This document shows positions 41,299 to 49,014 of a DNA stretch of 64,000 bases, one piece after another. The notes beneath the pieces are model-generated. The model ran no database searches and had not been told where the DNA came from. It saw only the letters and a list, made by a program, of their open reading frames with translations. A program made the position numbers and the translations under genes. The stretch is from Symbiodinium natans (Eukaryota > Sar > Dinophyceae > Suessiales > Symbiodiniaceae), in NCBI GenBank assembly GCA_905221605.1, contig CAJNDS010002557.1:929279-993278 (forward strand), in the 5' to 3' direction. Within the stretch, counting starts at the first letter, position 1. Every line of letters begins with the position of its first letter.

Positions 41299-43668
41299 TT
41301 AATTACTATCACTTCTATTTCCTTTACCTTTACCTTTCAACTTATTTACTTCCTTTTTCAGCTTATCTACTTCATTTATTGTTGCCTGTAAAGCACTCCA
41401 TAAAATCGGTGTAGTAATTGTATAGTCAAACTTCAAATAGCCGTCAGTTCCTTCTTTTACTAAATTCTGCCATTCGTCCGGCATCTTCTTAGTTTCCATA
41501 AAATCATTAGCTATAAAACCACAGCAAGACTTACCTTGCATTCTACCATCAACAAAATGATACGTTTTCGGCTTAATGTATTTTACTAATTCAACTGCTT
41601 TTTTGCTATTTAGTTCCTTTATATCTTTCTTTAGTCTTTTATCAGATGACGGTATTAATGACCCAGTATATGAAAGGTCACCATATACATCAACACCTGT
41701 ATTTGTTGCATCTAATCTTGATAAATTATTATTACTTAATCTAATAAATCCGTCGGTGTCTGGATTATTTATTAATACTCTTTGACTACCTGAAACATCA
41801 ATATGTGTTATTTCCAAATTCCCTAACAAATTTACTTTACCTTCCGTTAATTGTATTTCTGGTGTGCTTCCTATCGTTCCTATGATAAAATTAATTGCTC
41901 TGTCTGTATCACCATTTCTCAAAGTTAAATCATAATCGCTTCCATTTAATGTTTCCTTTATTGAAGACGAATGTTGAAAAAATAACTCTCCCCACACATC
42001 TAAATCTGCTTCTGCTGTTATTCTTCCAATACTGTTAAAGGTTAAATTATTTGTAACCGCCCTGTTTAATGTTATTCCGTTGGTGTCATTTAATTGTAAT
42101 GCTATTGTTGAAGTTGTTGGGTCAGTTGCTCTGTTTGTTTGAAATGAAAAATTTATTTCGTCATTTGTTATTAAATTTAAGGAATTATTAGCGTCTGCTC
42201 TTCTGTATATTTTGCTGTTATTCCATATTAATATTTCATTGTTAAACGTAGTAGCTCCGTTAAATCTTACCGTTGAACTAAAATTAGAATTACCACCATT
42301 AACATTAAGAACATCAACAACAGCATTAGCTCCTATCCCTAACTTATTACATCTTACCGCGTTTGAATTATTCATATTTAAAAATAACTGTTGCGATGTG
42401 TCATTGGTATTATAAGCATCAATACTAAAACCTCTAAATCTAATTTTTCCGCTATTATTAGCAATCGCTACAACATTACTGGCGTCTGTTGTTGGTTTGT
42501 AAATTGTTAGTCCTGAATTATTAGAAATATTGAAATTATCAGTTTCATAAAATATATTATCTTTAAAATGTGTCGGTTTAAATAATGTTGTTCCACCCGT
42601 TGTATTATTGCATTCTATATATGTGTTCGCGTCAGTATCGTCATTAGTTCCATTAATTAATCTTATAGCGTTCGCGGTTTCATTAATTGTCAAATCCATA
42701 GATATATTAGATTTAGTAGCATTAGTATATCGTTCTATGCTTGTGTTAGAGTTTGTTAATTCAATATCTCCTTTTACTGTCAGATTTCCTGTTAAGTCAA
42801 TTTCACCTCCTATTGTTAAATTGGTTGTAACATTTACATTATTAACGGCTAAATCGTTATTTATATTAATATTGCCCGATGGATTTAAATTTAAATCTAC
42901 AACGCTGTCATCGCTTGTTGCATTTGATATAATTTTATTTCCTTGTAAAGTTATATAATTCGTGGCATTTTTAAATACGCTAATAATTTTATCTCCTCCT
43001 CCCGTTTGATTGTTAAATAATAATCCTGTAGTGGGTGCTATATTTATAGTCTCGTTGTTTAATGTTAATCCACTGTGAATAATCGTAGGAGCGCTACAAT
43101 CAATAATCGGAAATGTAGAAAACCTGTTGGCAAAATCTGATTTAGGAACTCTTAAATCTAATAAATTATCAATTTCCGCATCAGTATATCCACCGCCACC
43201 ACCAGCACCTGCTATTAATGTATCCACCTCACCTTTATTATAATAGTTTGTCCCTAATTGTGTGTTAGTCTGATAATTAGTAGATAAATTAGTATCTATT
43301 TCGGTTTTATTGTAAAAATTAGTTGTTAATAATGTGTTATTTTGATAATTAGTAGATAAATTTGTATCTATCTGCGCTGATGTATAGTAATTAGTTAATG
43401 TCGTGTCTATCTCTGTTTTATTGTAGAAATTAGATGCTAATTGTGTGTTAGTTTGATAATTATTTGTTAAGTCGGTATTTATAGCAGTGATACTATTAAA
43501 ATTTTGTAATTGCTTTGTGTTTAATACTGCTATATCATCTGTATTTGTTGCTATTTGTGCGTTGTTTCCTACTTCATCCTTTTTAGCATATATTTGTGAT
43601 AATTCAGTTCCACCTACAATAATAGTATCTGCTGTTAATGTGTTTGTATTGTTTAATGTTAATGGCAT
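41299..43668 (-). CDS. Fibre protein with C-terminal S74 self-cleaving chaperone domain
   Basis: 789 residues, the second largest protein of the element. Residues ~55-155 carry repeats of the type NFYNKTEIDTTL and NYYNKGEVDTL, known from trimeric phage and giant-virus fibres, followed by GAGGGGG. The long middle (160-670) is rich in Asn, Thr and beta-strand patterns, as expected for a beta-helical shaft. From 674 the S74 (endosialidase-type intramolecular chaperone) domain starts with SSDKRLKKDI, continues with GFIANDF and ends in a coiled coil (ATINEVDKLKKEVNKL). In this family the domain drives trimer folding and then cleaves itself off at the Ser before Asp. Inference: a receptor-binding spike on the capsid vertices. 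It lies downstream of the GIY-YIG gene. Confidence 0.92.
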   Translation of the reverse strand: MPLTLNNTNTLTADTIIVGGTELSQIYAKKDEVGNNAQIATNTDDIAVLNTKQLQNFNSITAINTDLTNNYQTNTQLASNFYNKTEIDTTLTNYYTSAQIDTNLSTNYQNNTLLTTNFYNKTEIDTNLSTNYQTNTQLGTNYYNKGEVDTLIAGAGGGGGYTDAEIDNLLDLRVPKSDFANRFSTFPIIDCSAPTIIHSGLTLNNETINIAPTTGLLFNNQTGGGDKIISVFKNATNYITLQGNKIISNATSDDSVVDLNLNPSGNININNDLAVNNVNVTTNLTIGGEIDLTGNLTVKGDIELTNSNTSIERYTNATKSNISMDLTINETANAIRLINGTNDDTDANTYIECNNTTGGTTLFKPTHFKDNIFYETDNFNISNNSGLTIYKPTTDASNVVAIANNSGKIRFRGFSIDAYNTNDTSQQLFLNMNNSNAVRCNKLGIGANAVVDVLNVNGGNSNFSSTVRFNGATTFNNEILIWNNSKIYRRADANNSLNLITNDEINFSFQTNRATDPTTSTIALQLNDTNGITLNRAVTNNLTFNSIGRITAEADLDVWGELFFQHSSSIKETLNGSDYDLTLRNGDTDRAINFIIGTIGSTPEIQLTEGKVNLLGNLEITHIDVSGSQRVLINNPDTDGFIRLSNNNLSRLDATNTGVDVYGDLSYTGSLIPSSDKRLKKDIKELNSKKAVELVKYIKPKTYHFVDGRMQGKSCCGFIANDFMETKKMPDEWQNLVKEGTDGYLKFDYTITTPILWSALQATINEVDKLKKEVNKLKGKGKGNRSDSN

Positions 43669-43670
43669 TA

Positions 43671-43697
43671 TAATAATAATTAGATAAATTATTATTA
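43671..43697. terminator. AT-rich hairpin before the fibre gene
   Basis: TAATAATAATT (43,671-43,681) pairs with AATTATTATTA (43,687-43,697), an 11-bp perfect stem. It lies between the end of the GIY-YIG gene and the start of the fibre gene. Confidence 0.6.
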
Positions 43698-43707
43698 GAA
43701 TGTTAAG

Positions 43708-44439
43708 TTAATCTTCGTTTTGTTGGTTTAGATATGCTTGATGCTTTTGTGATTTTAGATGTCTGTTTTTATTTTGCTGTGTGTATCTATTACCACATTC
43801 GCAGTTTATGACTTGACACGCTTGTGCTTTAATTTTCTCTTTGTTATTCTCACGATATATTCTGTTTCTTTCTAATTTAACTTCTTTATTGTTTTCATAA
43901 TCTTCTTTCTGCTTTGCTAAAATTTCTTGTTTATTTTCCTGATAATGTTTTTTCTTCCATTCTTTAATTTCTTCTTTATGGTCTTCGCGATACTGTTTTC
44001 CATAGGCGTTGTGTTCTTCTTTATGTTCCAAATAATATTTTTTATTGTTCTCTTTAACTCTTTCGGCGTTGTCTTCCGCCCATTGCTTTTTACGCACTGC
44101 TTTTTCTTCTTGTGTTTCAATTGCTTTAACTCTGTTTAAGTTTGCTTTTAGTTTTTCAGTAAATTCACGCTCAACTGTCTTCGCTTCTGGACTATCTTTA
44201 CAACTTCTTGTTTCAATATTAATCATCTCCCAGTTCTCCCATCCCCCGTTTTCACGAATAAACTGATACAGGTATATATTATAATGTCTATCTTTTTCAT
44301 TGTGGCATTTCGCCTTATGTTGATATTTGCGCTTGGTGAAGTCTGTTGTATGTCCTATATAAAGTCCGTTGATTGAAACATCCTTACAAACAATTTTGTA
44401 AAAATGTGTTTTACTGTAATCAATAGGTTTTGATGGCAT
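43708..44439 (-). CDS. GIY-YIG endonuclease with C-terminal zinc finger
   Basis: 243 residues. The N-terminal GIY-YIG nuclease domain (about 10-90) shows FYKIVCKD, GLYIGHTTDFTKRKYQH with the conserved Arg/Tyr/His, and WENWEMINIE with the likely catalytic Glu. A long lysine- and glutamate-rich helical linker follows (100-205), with repeats like ENNKEKIKAQ. The C-terminus has a CxC...HxxxxxH finger (CECGNRY ... HLKSQKH). Such nucleases in viruses act in recombination, repair or homing. The gene lies between the major capsid and fibre genes on the same strand, and a TATTTAAAGACA motif lies 27 bases upstream. Confidence 0.9.
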   Translation of the reverse strand: MPSKPIDYSKTHFYKIVCKDVSINGLYIGHTTDFTKRKYQHKAKCHNEKDRHYNIYLYQFIRENGGWENWEMINIETRSCKDSPEAKTVEREFTEKLKANLNRVKAIETQEEKAVRKKQWAEDNAERVKENNKKYYLEHKEEHNAYGKQYREDHKEEIKEWKKKHYQENKQEILAKQKEDYENNKEVKLERNRIYRENNKEKIKAQACQVINCECGNRYTQQNKNRHLKSQKHQAYLNQQNED

Positions 44440-44444
44440 ATTAC

Positions 44445-44460
44445 CTAATAATATTATTAG
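44445..44460. terminator. Perfect 16-bp palindrome between capsid and GIY-YIG genes
   Basis: CTAATAATATTATTAG is a perfect palindrome lying after the major capsid stop (44,489) and before the GIY-YIG start (44,439), in minus-strand order. Confidence 0.55.
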
Positions 44461-44466
44461 TTAATA

Positions 44467-44480
44467 TGTCTTTAAATATA
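44467..44480 (-). promoter_or_regulatory. TATTTAAAGACA-type motif (minus strand)
   Basis: Reverse complement of TGTCTTTAAATATA; it lies 27 bases upstream of the GIY-YIG start and is the only member of the motif set found on the minus strand. Confidence 0.45.
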
Positions 44481-44488
44481 TCTCAAAA

Positions 44489-45928
44489 TCAGTCAAAAAC
44501 TTTCAAACCTAAATCTTTTATTTCTAATATTTGCTCACTCAATAATGTGACATAGATATTATCCGGCATTTCATTAGCTGGTATTGTTGCACCTGCAGGT
44601 TTCACGATTAATCGCATCATTTGCCCGGCACGTGTGGAAATTCCAGAATATGAGCTGTCGCTAAGCTTTTGAAAATCAAAAGCGAAAACGAACTGTCTAT
44701 CGCGATATTGTTTAAAATTGATATTCATACTGTGTTGATGAAACAATGGAAGATTTAATGCTTTACGTAAATGATAAAAGCACTGAGTAATAGAATTACA
44801 GGGATATTCGGGATACAGTTTAGAACCTAATTGAATTTGGAACTCTAAATCTTTGTTTTTGTCATAAATACCTTCATCTAATGGTTCGTGGTTTTGATGA
44901 GGATGGTAAAATCTACAAAATTCTTTGTCTGCATATTCATATCCAGTGCTTGGGTCTCCTGCTTTATAAAAGGTGACAAATGAAGCAACAAGTTTAGACA
45001 CAGAACGAATAACATTGACACTGATGTCAGTAAGACCTTTTATAGATTGTGATTGAGTAATATATGTTGTATAAGTAATTGGTAACCCTTTTCCTTCTAA
45101 AAGATGCTTGACGTATTCATTATTTAAGTTATTATCAAGGGTGCAAACATCACAAATTACACGAGCGTTTGAAATTTCCCAATCAATAGACGTATTTGTT
45201 GCTTTTCCTACATCACCAGCAACTGCCACTGTAAAACGATTTCGTAAGTCCGTTACGATACCTGTATCGCTTTCATCATAATTATTCGGGTCAATGATAC
45301 AATCAACAGCATTCGTCACGAGTTCTAATTCAATAGTCAAATTTCCCATATATTTTAACGGTAAGTATTTAAATTGGGAAAATAAACCACACAATGGTTT
45401 AAATCCGACAGTCATTTCATTATAAAAGCCTTGGCAATTTTCAGAATTAACTTCATAAGTTAATGCTGTGCTTCCAGCATTATTTACTAATGTCAGTAGT
45501 TCATCATCGTATCTATAACCGAAGCCTTCATTTGCTTCATCTCGTCTTGCTCCTGATGACATTAATTTAGAAAACATATGATGAACGCGGTTGTAACTGT
45601 CAAAATCTTCAACGACCTGACTACCTGCAATAATTCGCATTCTTCTGAAAAAGGAATATGGCGATGATAAGGGGCGTAATTTTCTAAAGTTTGTTCCATC
45701 TTTATTATTAAGTGTAAAAAATATTCTTACACTCTGAGGGTCTAACCAAGTATTATCTTCACCATTTAAAGTAAATTTTAATACTCTATTACCACTTGAT
45801 GGTTTATAGATATTTGAACCAGACGGCCAGAATGTAACACTTCTACGGTCTGTAATGTAACTTGCCCCTTTGTTTAATTTAAATGAGAGATTATCAACGA
45901 GAATATCTTCCGGTGAGAATGTTTCCAT
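44489..45928 (-). CDS. mcp: Major capsid protein (double jelly roll)
   Basis: 479 residues from the ATG at 45,928 (METFSPEDILVDNLSF). The frame is open further upstream, but that part overlaps a hairpin and the preceding small gene. The length and patterns are those of double-jelly-roll major capsid proteins of Polintons/PLVs: FWPSGSNIYKPSSGNRVLKF near the start, YSFFRRMRIIAGSQVVEDFD, then FKYLPLKYMGNLTIELELV at the first jelly-roll end. In the second half are PEYPCNSITQCFYHLRKALN and a C-terminal strand-rich block ending LGLKVFD. It forms the hexameric (pseudo-trimeric) shell of the virion. It is followed by the GIY-YIG gene and preceded by two small genes and the lipase on the same strand. 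Confidence 0.93.
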   Translation of the reverse strand: METFSPEDILVDNLSFKLNKGASYITDRRSVTFWPSGSNIYKPSSGNRVLKFTLNGEDNTWLDPQSVRIFFTLNNKDGTNFRKLRPLSSPYSFFRRMRIIAGSQVVEDFDSYNRVHHMFSKLMSSGARRDEANEGFGYRYDDELLTLVNNAGSTALTYEVNSENCQGFYNEMTVGFKPLCGLFSQFKYLPLKYMGNLTIELELVTNAVDCIIDPNNYDESDTGIVTDLRNRFTVAVAGDVGKATNTSIDWEISNARVICDVCTLDNNLNNEYVKHLLEGKGLPITYTTYITQSQSIKGLTDISVNVIRSVSKLVASFVTFYKAGDPSTGYEYADKEFCRFYHPHQNHEPLDEGIYDKNKDLEFQIQLGSKLYPEYPCNSITQCFYHLRKALNLPLFHQHSMNINFKQYRDRQFVFAFDFQKLSDSSYSGISTRAGQMMRLIVKPAGATIPANEMPDNIYVTLLSEQILEIKDLGLKVFD

Positions 45929-45956
45929 AATTATATAAACTACTATAGAAAATTTA

Positions 45957-45985
45957 ATTAAATATAATTTAAAATTATATTTAAT
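45957..45985. terminator. AT-rich hairpin upstream of the capsid gene
   Basis: ATTAAATATAATTT (45,957-45,970) and AAATTATATTTAAT (45,972-45,985) form a perfect 14-bp stem with a single-base loop. It overlaps the stop of the preceding minus-strand gene, and the capsid start follows about 30 bases downstream. Confidence 0.65.
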
Positions 45986-46175
45986 CAAATAATTTAAAAT
46001 TATATGAATTTTCTTTATTATTGTTTTTCTTTTTTGTTTTAACTTCTTTAACCATATCACTTCCTTCATTATCTTCTACTAACTTCCTTATCTCTTCGTA
46101 AGCATTTTGTTTAAATTTCTTGTCCTTCTTCGGTTTCTCCATCTGTTCATATGTTGTTGCTTTATTATGAAACAT
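45981..46175 (-). CDS. Small basic protein
   Basis: 64 residues, very rich in lysine and asparagine (KPKKDKKFKQNAYEEIRKL; KTKKKNNNKEN). No membrane segment or Cys/His motif. The start lies two bases after the end of the upstream zinc-finger gene, so the two are probably co-transcribed ahead of the capsid gene. A DNA-binding or scaffold role would suit the charge, but this is inference. Confidence 0.7.
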   Translation of the reverse strand: MFHNKATTYEQMEKPKKDKKFKQNAYEEIRKLVEDNEGSDMVKEVKTKKKNNNKENSYNFKLFD

Positions 46176-46177
46176 TA

Positions 46178-46417
46178 TTAATATTGTTTAGATTTTTTAT
46201 TCATCTCGTTTATCTTTCTCACATTTTCCTCATATACCTTATCCCAAAATGTAGGATTAGCATTATACCTTTCTTCTACATATCTTTGATGTCGTTTTGT
46301 GTTTATGTGTTTCATTCGTGCATTGTCATAATTTCCACCATCATTGTATTCAATTTTGCCAAGGATGTTATATTCTCCTCCGCATTGATTACACTTAATT
46401 TTAGTAATTTTTGTCAT
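46178..46417 (-). CDS. Small C2H2-type zinc-finger protein
   Basis: 79 residues. CNQCGGEYN at the N-terminus and MKHINTKRHQRYV further on give a CxxC...HxxxxxH finger. The rest is a charged helix (NPTFWDKVYEENVRKINEM). The finger resembles those at the end of the GIY-YIG protein and elsewhere in the element. It sits between the lipase gene and the small basic protein gene on the same strand with almost no spacing. Confidence 0.75.
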   Translation of the reverse strand: MTKITKIKCNQCGGEYNILGKIEYNDGGNYDNARMKHINTKRHQRYVEERYNANPTFWDKVYEENVRKINEMNKKSKQY

Positions 46418-46434
46418 ATATTAATATTTAGATT

Positions 46435-47076
46435 TTAATTAAACTGTTGCATAAACTCTTCTTCTGTTATGGGTAAATTACCTGCTTTATTATGAACATT
46501 ACCTATATCTTGATATGAATGATTTTGTAAAGGGTCTAGCGTTCCTTTGTTTAATGTTATACTACCTTTATCAAACATACTAACAGGGTCTCCTTCTTTT
46601 CGTATTCTTAAATTAGTTCCTGTATCTTCTGGTCTCTGTCCTGAAACAAAAGGAGAGCCATAACTCCTACTTCTAAAAATATTACCATAATCATTATTAA
46701 TTTGTTGTCCTACCGCTGAACCTAAACTATGACTAATAATATCAGTAATTCCTGTAAGTTTTTTACCATCAACTTCTATAGTTCCATCTTTAATAAATTT
46801 ATCAACATCTTTGTATCTTTTCGTGTTTCTTGTTTGATAAAAAGGTAATTTTATATCATCATAAACATCTCTCCCGCTCTTAGTTCCTGCTATATATAAA
46901 ATAGAACCATTTTGATAAATACCTTCTGGGTTTTCATATGCAAGTCTTAAACCTTGTGTGTCTGTGAGGAATGTTTCAGTTCCTGCTAATTCTTCCCTAA
47001 CTTCTTCATTTACTTTACTTCTTGTATTCGGTGCTTCATATAATATACCTTCATTTCTTCTTTTATGTTTATGCAT
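46435..47076 (-). CDS. Class 3 lipase-like alpha/beta hydrolase
   Basis: 213 residues. The nucleophile elbow is SHSLGSAVG with Ser117. AGTKSGRDVYDDIKLPF (63-79) matches the oxyanion and early-strand region of class 3 lipases. YGSPFVS (139-145) matches the strand after the elbow. GDPVSMFD (D163) and NHSYQD (H186) supply the other members of a Ser-Asp-His triad. It would cleave lipid esters. Lipase genes are known in some Polinton-like viruses, where a role in membrane penetration or release has been suggested; here that is inference. It has no signal peptide. The gene is transcribed divergently from the minor capsid gene. Confidence 0.82.
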   Translation of the reverse strand: MHKHKRRNEGILYEAPNTRSKVNEEVREELAGTETFLTDTQGLRLAYENPEGIYQNGSILYIAGTKSGRDVYDDIKLPFYQTRNTKRYKDVDKFIKDGTIEVDGKKLTGITDIISHSLGSAVGQQINNDYGNIFRSRSYGSPFVSGQRPEDTGTNLRIRKEGDPVSMFDKGSITLNKGTLDPLQNHSYQDIGNVHNKAGNLPITEEEFMQQFN

Positions 47077-47120
47077 ATATTATTAATTTAACTTATAATT
47101 TATTTCTAACTTAATTAATA
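47077..47120. promoter_or_regulatory. Divergent promoter between lipase and minor capsid genes
   Basis: 44 bases, almost pure A/T. The two edges mirror each other, with TATTATTAATT next to the lipase start and AATTAATAATG at the capsid start. No TACTTAAAGACA motif. Probably the shared late-type promoter. Confidence 0.5.
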
Positions 47121-47960
47121 ATGCTTAAATTTAAAAAGGTATATATTGACAGTAGTTATAAAGTTAATGGTACTTCATCAGATTTTACAATTGATTTACC
47201 TGAAACTGTACAGCTAGAAGATAATATGCTTTGTCAAATACACGAGGTAAGCATTCCCCATTCGTGGTATTCAATAAACAGCACAAATAATAATTTATAC
47301 TTCAGACATCAAGTATTACCTCCTGCTCTGGTAGCGGGTGCTTACTATCGGAGAATACCAATTCCCGAAGGTAATTACACCGCTTCTGAATTAACAACTG
47401 AATTAGAAACGCAACTTAATAACTATTTTGATACAGTGGATAGACCTAATACATACACAGTAAGGTATAATGCCACAACCAACAAAATTAGAATTGCCGT
47501 TAATTATGCTTCTGTTATTTTTGTTGTTTTAACGGATGCTGAAGTCGCGCCTTTTGTCGGTTCATTTTTAGATGACGTTGATGTTAATAATTTAAGTTCA
47601 ATTAATCGCGTAATGGGCAATACAACACCAGCACCCGATGCTTATACAAATCTTGTTCCTTACATTACTAATTTTATTGACCTCGTCCCCTTCAAGAGTT
47701 TGTATTTACACTGTAATGAAATTAGCAACTACAACCAATTAACAGTAGCGGGTAATTCATCAATTGTGAAGAAAATAAATGTAACGGTTCCTTATTTAGG
47801 AATTATAAACGACAATGAATTAAGCAGTGTTGATTATATTGATGTTAGTCAGAAAATGCTTCGTAGATTGAATTTTAGACTTAGTAATAATTTAAATCAG
47901 ACGGTTAATTTAAATAATGTTGATATCTCTTTCACTTTAACATTTTTCAGAGGTCAATAA
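47121..47960 (+). CDS. Minor capsid protein (penton, single jelly roll)
   Basis: 279 residues, beginning MLKFKKVYIDSSYK. The block SDFTIDLPETVQLEDN, followed by CQIHEVSIPHSWYSIN and NNLYFRH, is the typical start of minor capsid/penton proteins in Polintons, PLVs and virophages. Later parts keep the strand pattern: IPEGNYTASELTTEL, YTVRYNATTNKIRIAV, and a C-terminal half with SLYLHCNEIS and VDISFTLTFFRGQ. It forms the pentamers at the capsid vertices, where a fibre could attach. It opens a run of plus-strand genes that continues to the right end. Confidence 0.9.
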   Translation: MLKFKKVYIDSSYKVNGTSSDFTIDLPETVQLEDNMLCQIHEVSIPHSWYSINSTNNNLYFRHQVLPPALVAGAYYRRIPIPEGNYTASELTTELETQLNNYFDTVDRPNTYTVRYNATTNKIRIAVNYASVIFVVLTDAEVAPFVGSFLDDVDVNNLSSINRVMGNTTPAPDAYTNLVPYITNFIDLVPFKSLYLHCNEISNYNQLTVAGNSSIVKKINVTVPYLGIINDNELSSVDYIDVSQKMLRRLNFRLSNNLNQTVNLNNVDISFTLTFFRGQ

Positions 47961-47994
47961 ATATCTAATTAGAAAAATATAGACTATATTAATA

Positions 47995-48606
47995 ATGAGT
48001 GCTGAAGCAGTTGAGGAGGTTAAAAATGAAGAAGCTAATGAAGAAGTGCCTAATGAAACTGAGCCTGAAAATACACCTACTGACAATACTGAAAAAGAAG
48101 CAGAACCAAAAATTAATGAAGTAGTGGAAGAAGCAAAGCCAAAAGCAAAAGCAACGCCTAAGAAATTAGCGAGAAGTGTTAAAGTTGTAGAATTAGCAGA
48201 GTGTGAGCATTGCTTAAAGAAAATGACCCCAAAAAGTCTAAGAAACACACATCCACATTATTGTAAGGGACAACCGACCGAAACATTACCAGTAAATAAG
48301 CAGAAGGCAAGTTATGGGTCAAAAGTGGAAGAGAAACTGAGAAAAGAAATTGAGGAAGAGATGAAGAAGAAATACGCGAACAAAGAAAACGATAAAAACG
48401 CTCAAAATGTAAAGAATGAAGTTGTGCAATATTCTGAGCCTATTGAAGTTAAAACAAAAGCAAAGCCCGTTAGAATGGAAGAAGCCCCACCACCAAGGCA
48501 ACTAACAGCGAGAGAATTATTAGAAGCATCATATAATGAAATACGAAAAGCAAAGAGAGAAGCACATATTGAAAAAATAAACAGTTTTAAATCTAAAATG
48601 TTTTAA
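47995..48606 (+). CDS. Acidic/helical protein with C2HC finger
   Basis: 203 residues. Residues 1-50 are very acidic (glutamate-rich with scattered Pro and Thr), and 40-60 are lysine/alanine-rich. ECEHCLKKM and THPHYCKG (about 66-86) form a CxxC...HxxxC finger. The C-terminal half is a long charged coiled coil. The low-complexity N-terminus and central finger suggest a protein bridging DNA and capsid, but no family is recognised. It starts 34 bases after the minor capsid gene. Confidence 0.75.
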   Translation: MSAEAVEEVKNEEANEEVPNETEPENTPTDNTEKEAEPKINEVVEEAKPKAKATPKKLARSVKVVELAECEHCLKKMTPKSLRNTHPHYCKGQPTETLPVNKQKASYGSKVEEKLRKEIEEEMKKKYANKENDKNAQNVKNEVVQYSEPIEVKTKAKPVRMEEAPPPRQLTARELLEASYNEIRKAKREAHIEKINSFKSKMF

Positions 48607-48609
48607 TTG

Positions 48610-48645
48610 ATATATTTAATAATAAATATCTATTATTAAATATAT
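48610..48645. terminator. AT-rich hairpin between two genes
   Basis: ATATATTTAATAATA (48,610-48,624) and TATTATTAAATATAT (48,631-48,645) form a perfect 15-bp stem with loop AATATC. It fills the space between the stop at 48,606 and the ATG at 48,647. Confidence 0.7.
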
Positions 48646-48646
48646 T

Positions 48647-48967
48647 ATGAGTATGTTTAAAAGCAAACCAGAGTTTAAAAGAATGCCACAGGTTCAACAA
48701 TACTATGACATTGAAGATACTTTCGGTGTTGCCTCAAGAAGGAAAGAAATGGAAGATATGAAATTAAGAATTGAAGAGGCTGAGAATAGAGCCAAAAATA
48801 TCAGGTTGAGGAATGATTGGATACAACATCAAAAGAAAAGTTTATATCAGGGACAACTTGATGATATTAACAGACAGTTAGAGCGTCCGATGATGCCAGT
48901 AAGGACAAAGGAGGAACTAAAAAAGAGACAAGACGAATTAAAAGAAATAATGGCAAATTTAGTTTGA
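48647..48967 (+). CDS. Coiled-coil protein, unrecognised
   Basis: 106 residues. After a short basic N-terminus (FKSKPEFKRM), residues 30-105 are an almost continuous charged coiled coil, including MEDMKLRIEEAENRAKNI and LKKRQDELKEIMANL. No Cys/His motif or membrane segment. It is bounded on both sides by perfect AT-rich hairpins, so it is probably its own transcription unit. It lies among virion-type genes; a scaffold or minor virion role is inference. Confidence 0.75.
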   Translation: MSMFKSKPEFKRMPQVQQYYDIEDTFGVASRRKEMEDMKLRIEEAENRAKNIRLRNDWIQHQKKSLYQGQLDDINRQLERPMMPVRTKEELKKRQDELKEIMANLV

Positions 48968-48998
48968 TTTTATTTTAATATTTAATAAAAATAAAATC
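48966..48998. terminator. AT-rich hairpin
   Basis: GATTTTATTTT (48,966-48,976) and AAAATAAAATC (48,988-48,998) form a perfect 11-bp stem just after the stop at 48,967. Confidence 0.65.
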
Positions 48999-49014
48999 TA
49001 ACTTCTTTTATACT

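Noticed and set aside
45929-46069. Longer major capsid start
   Set aside because: The extra 47 residues overlap a perfect hairpin and the preceding gene and are Lys/Ile-rich low complexity; METFSPED at 45,928 fits the family start.
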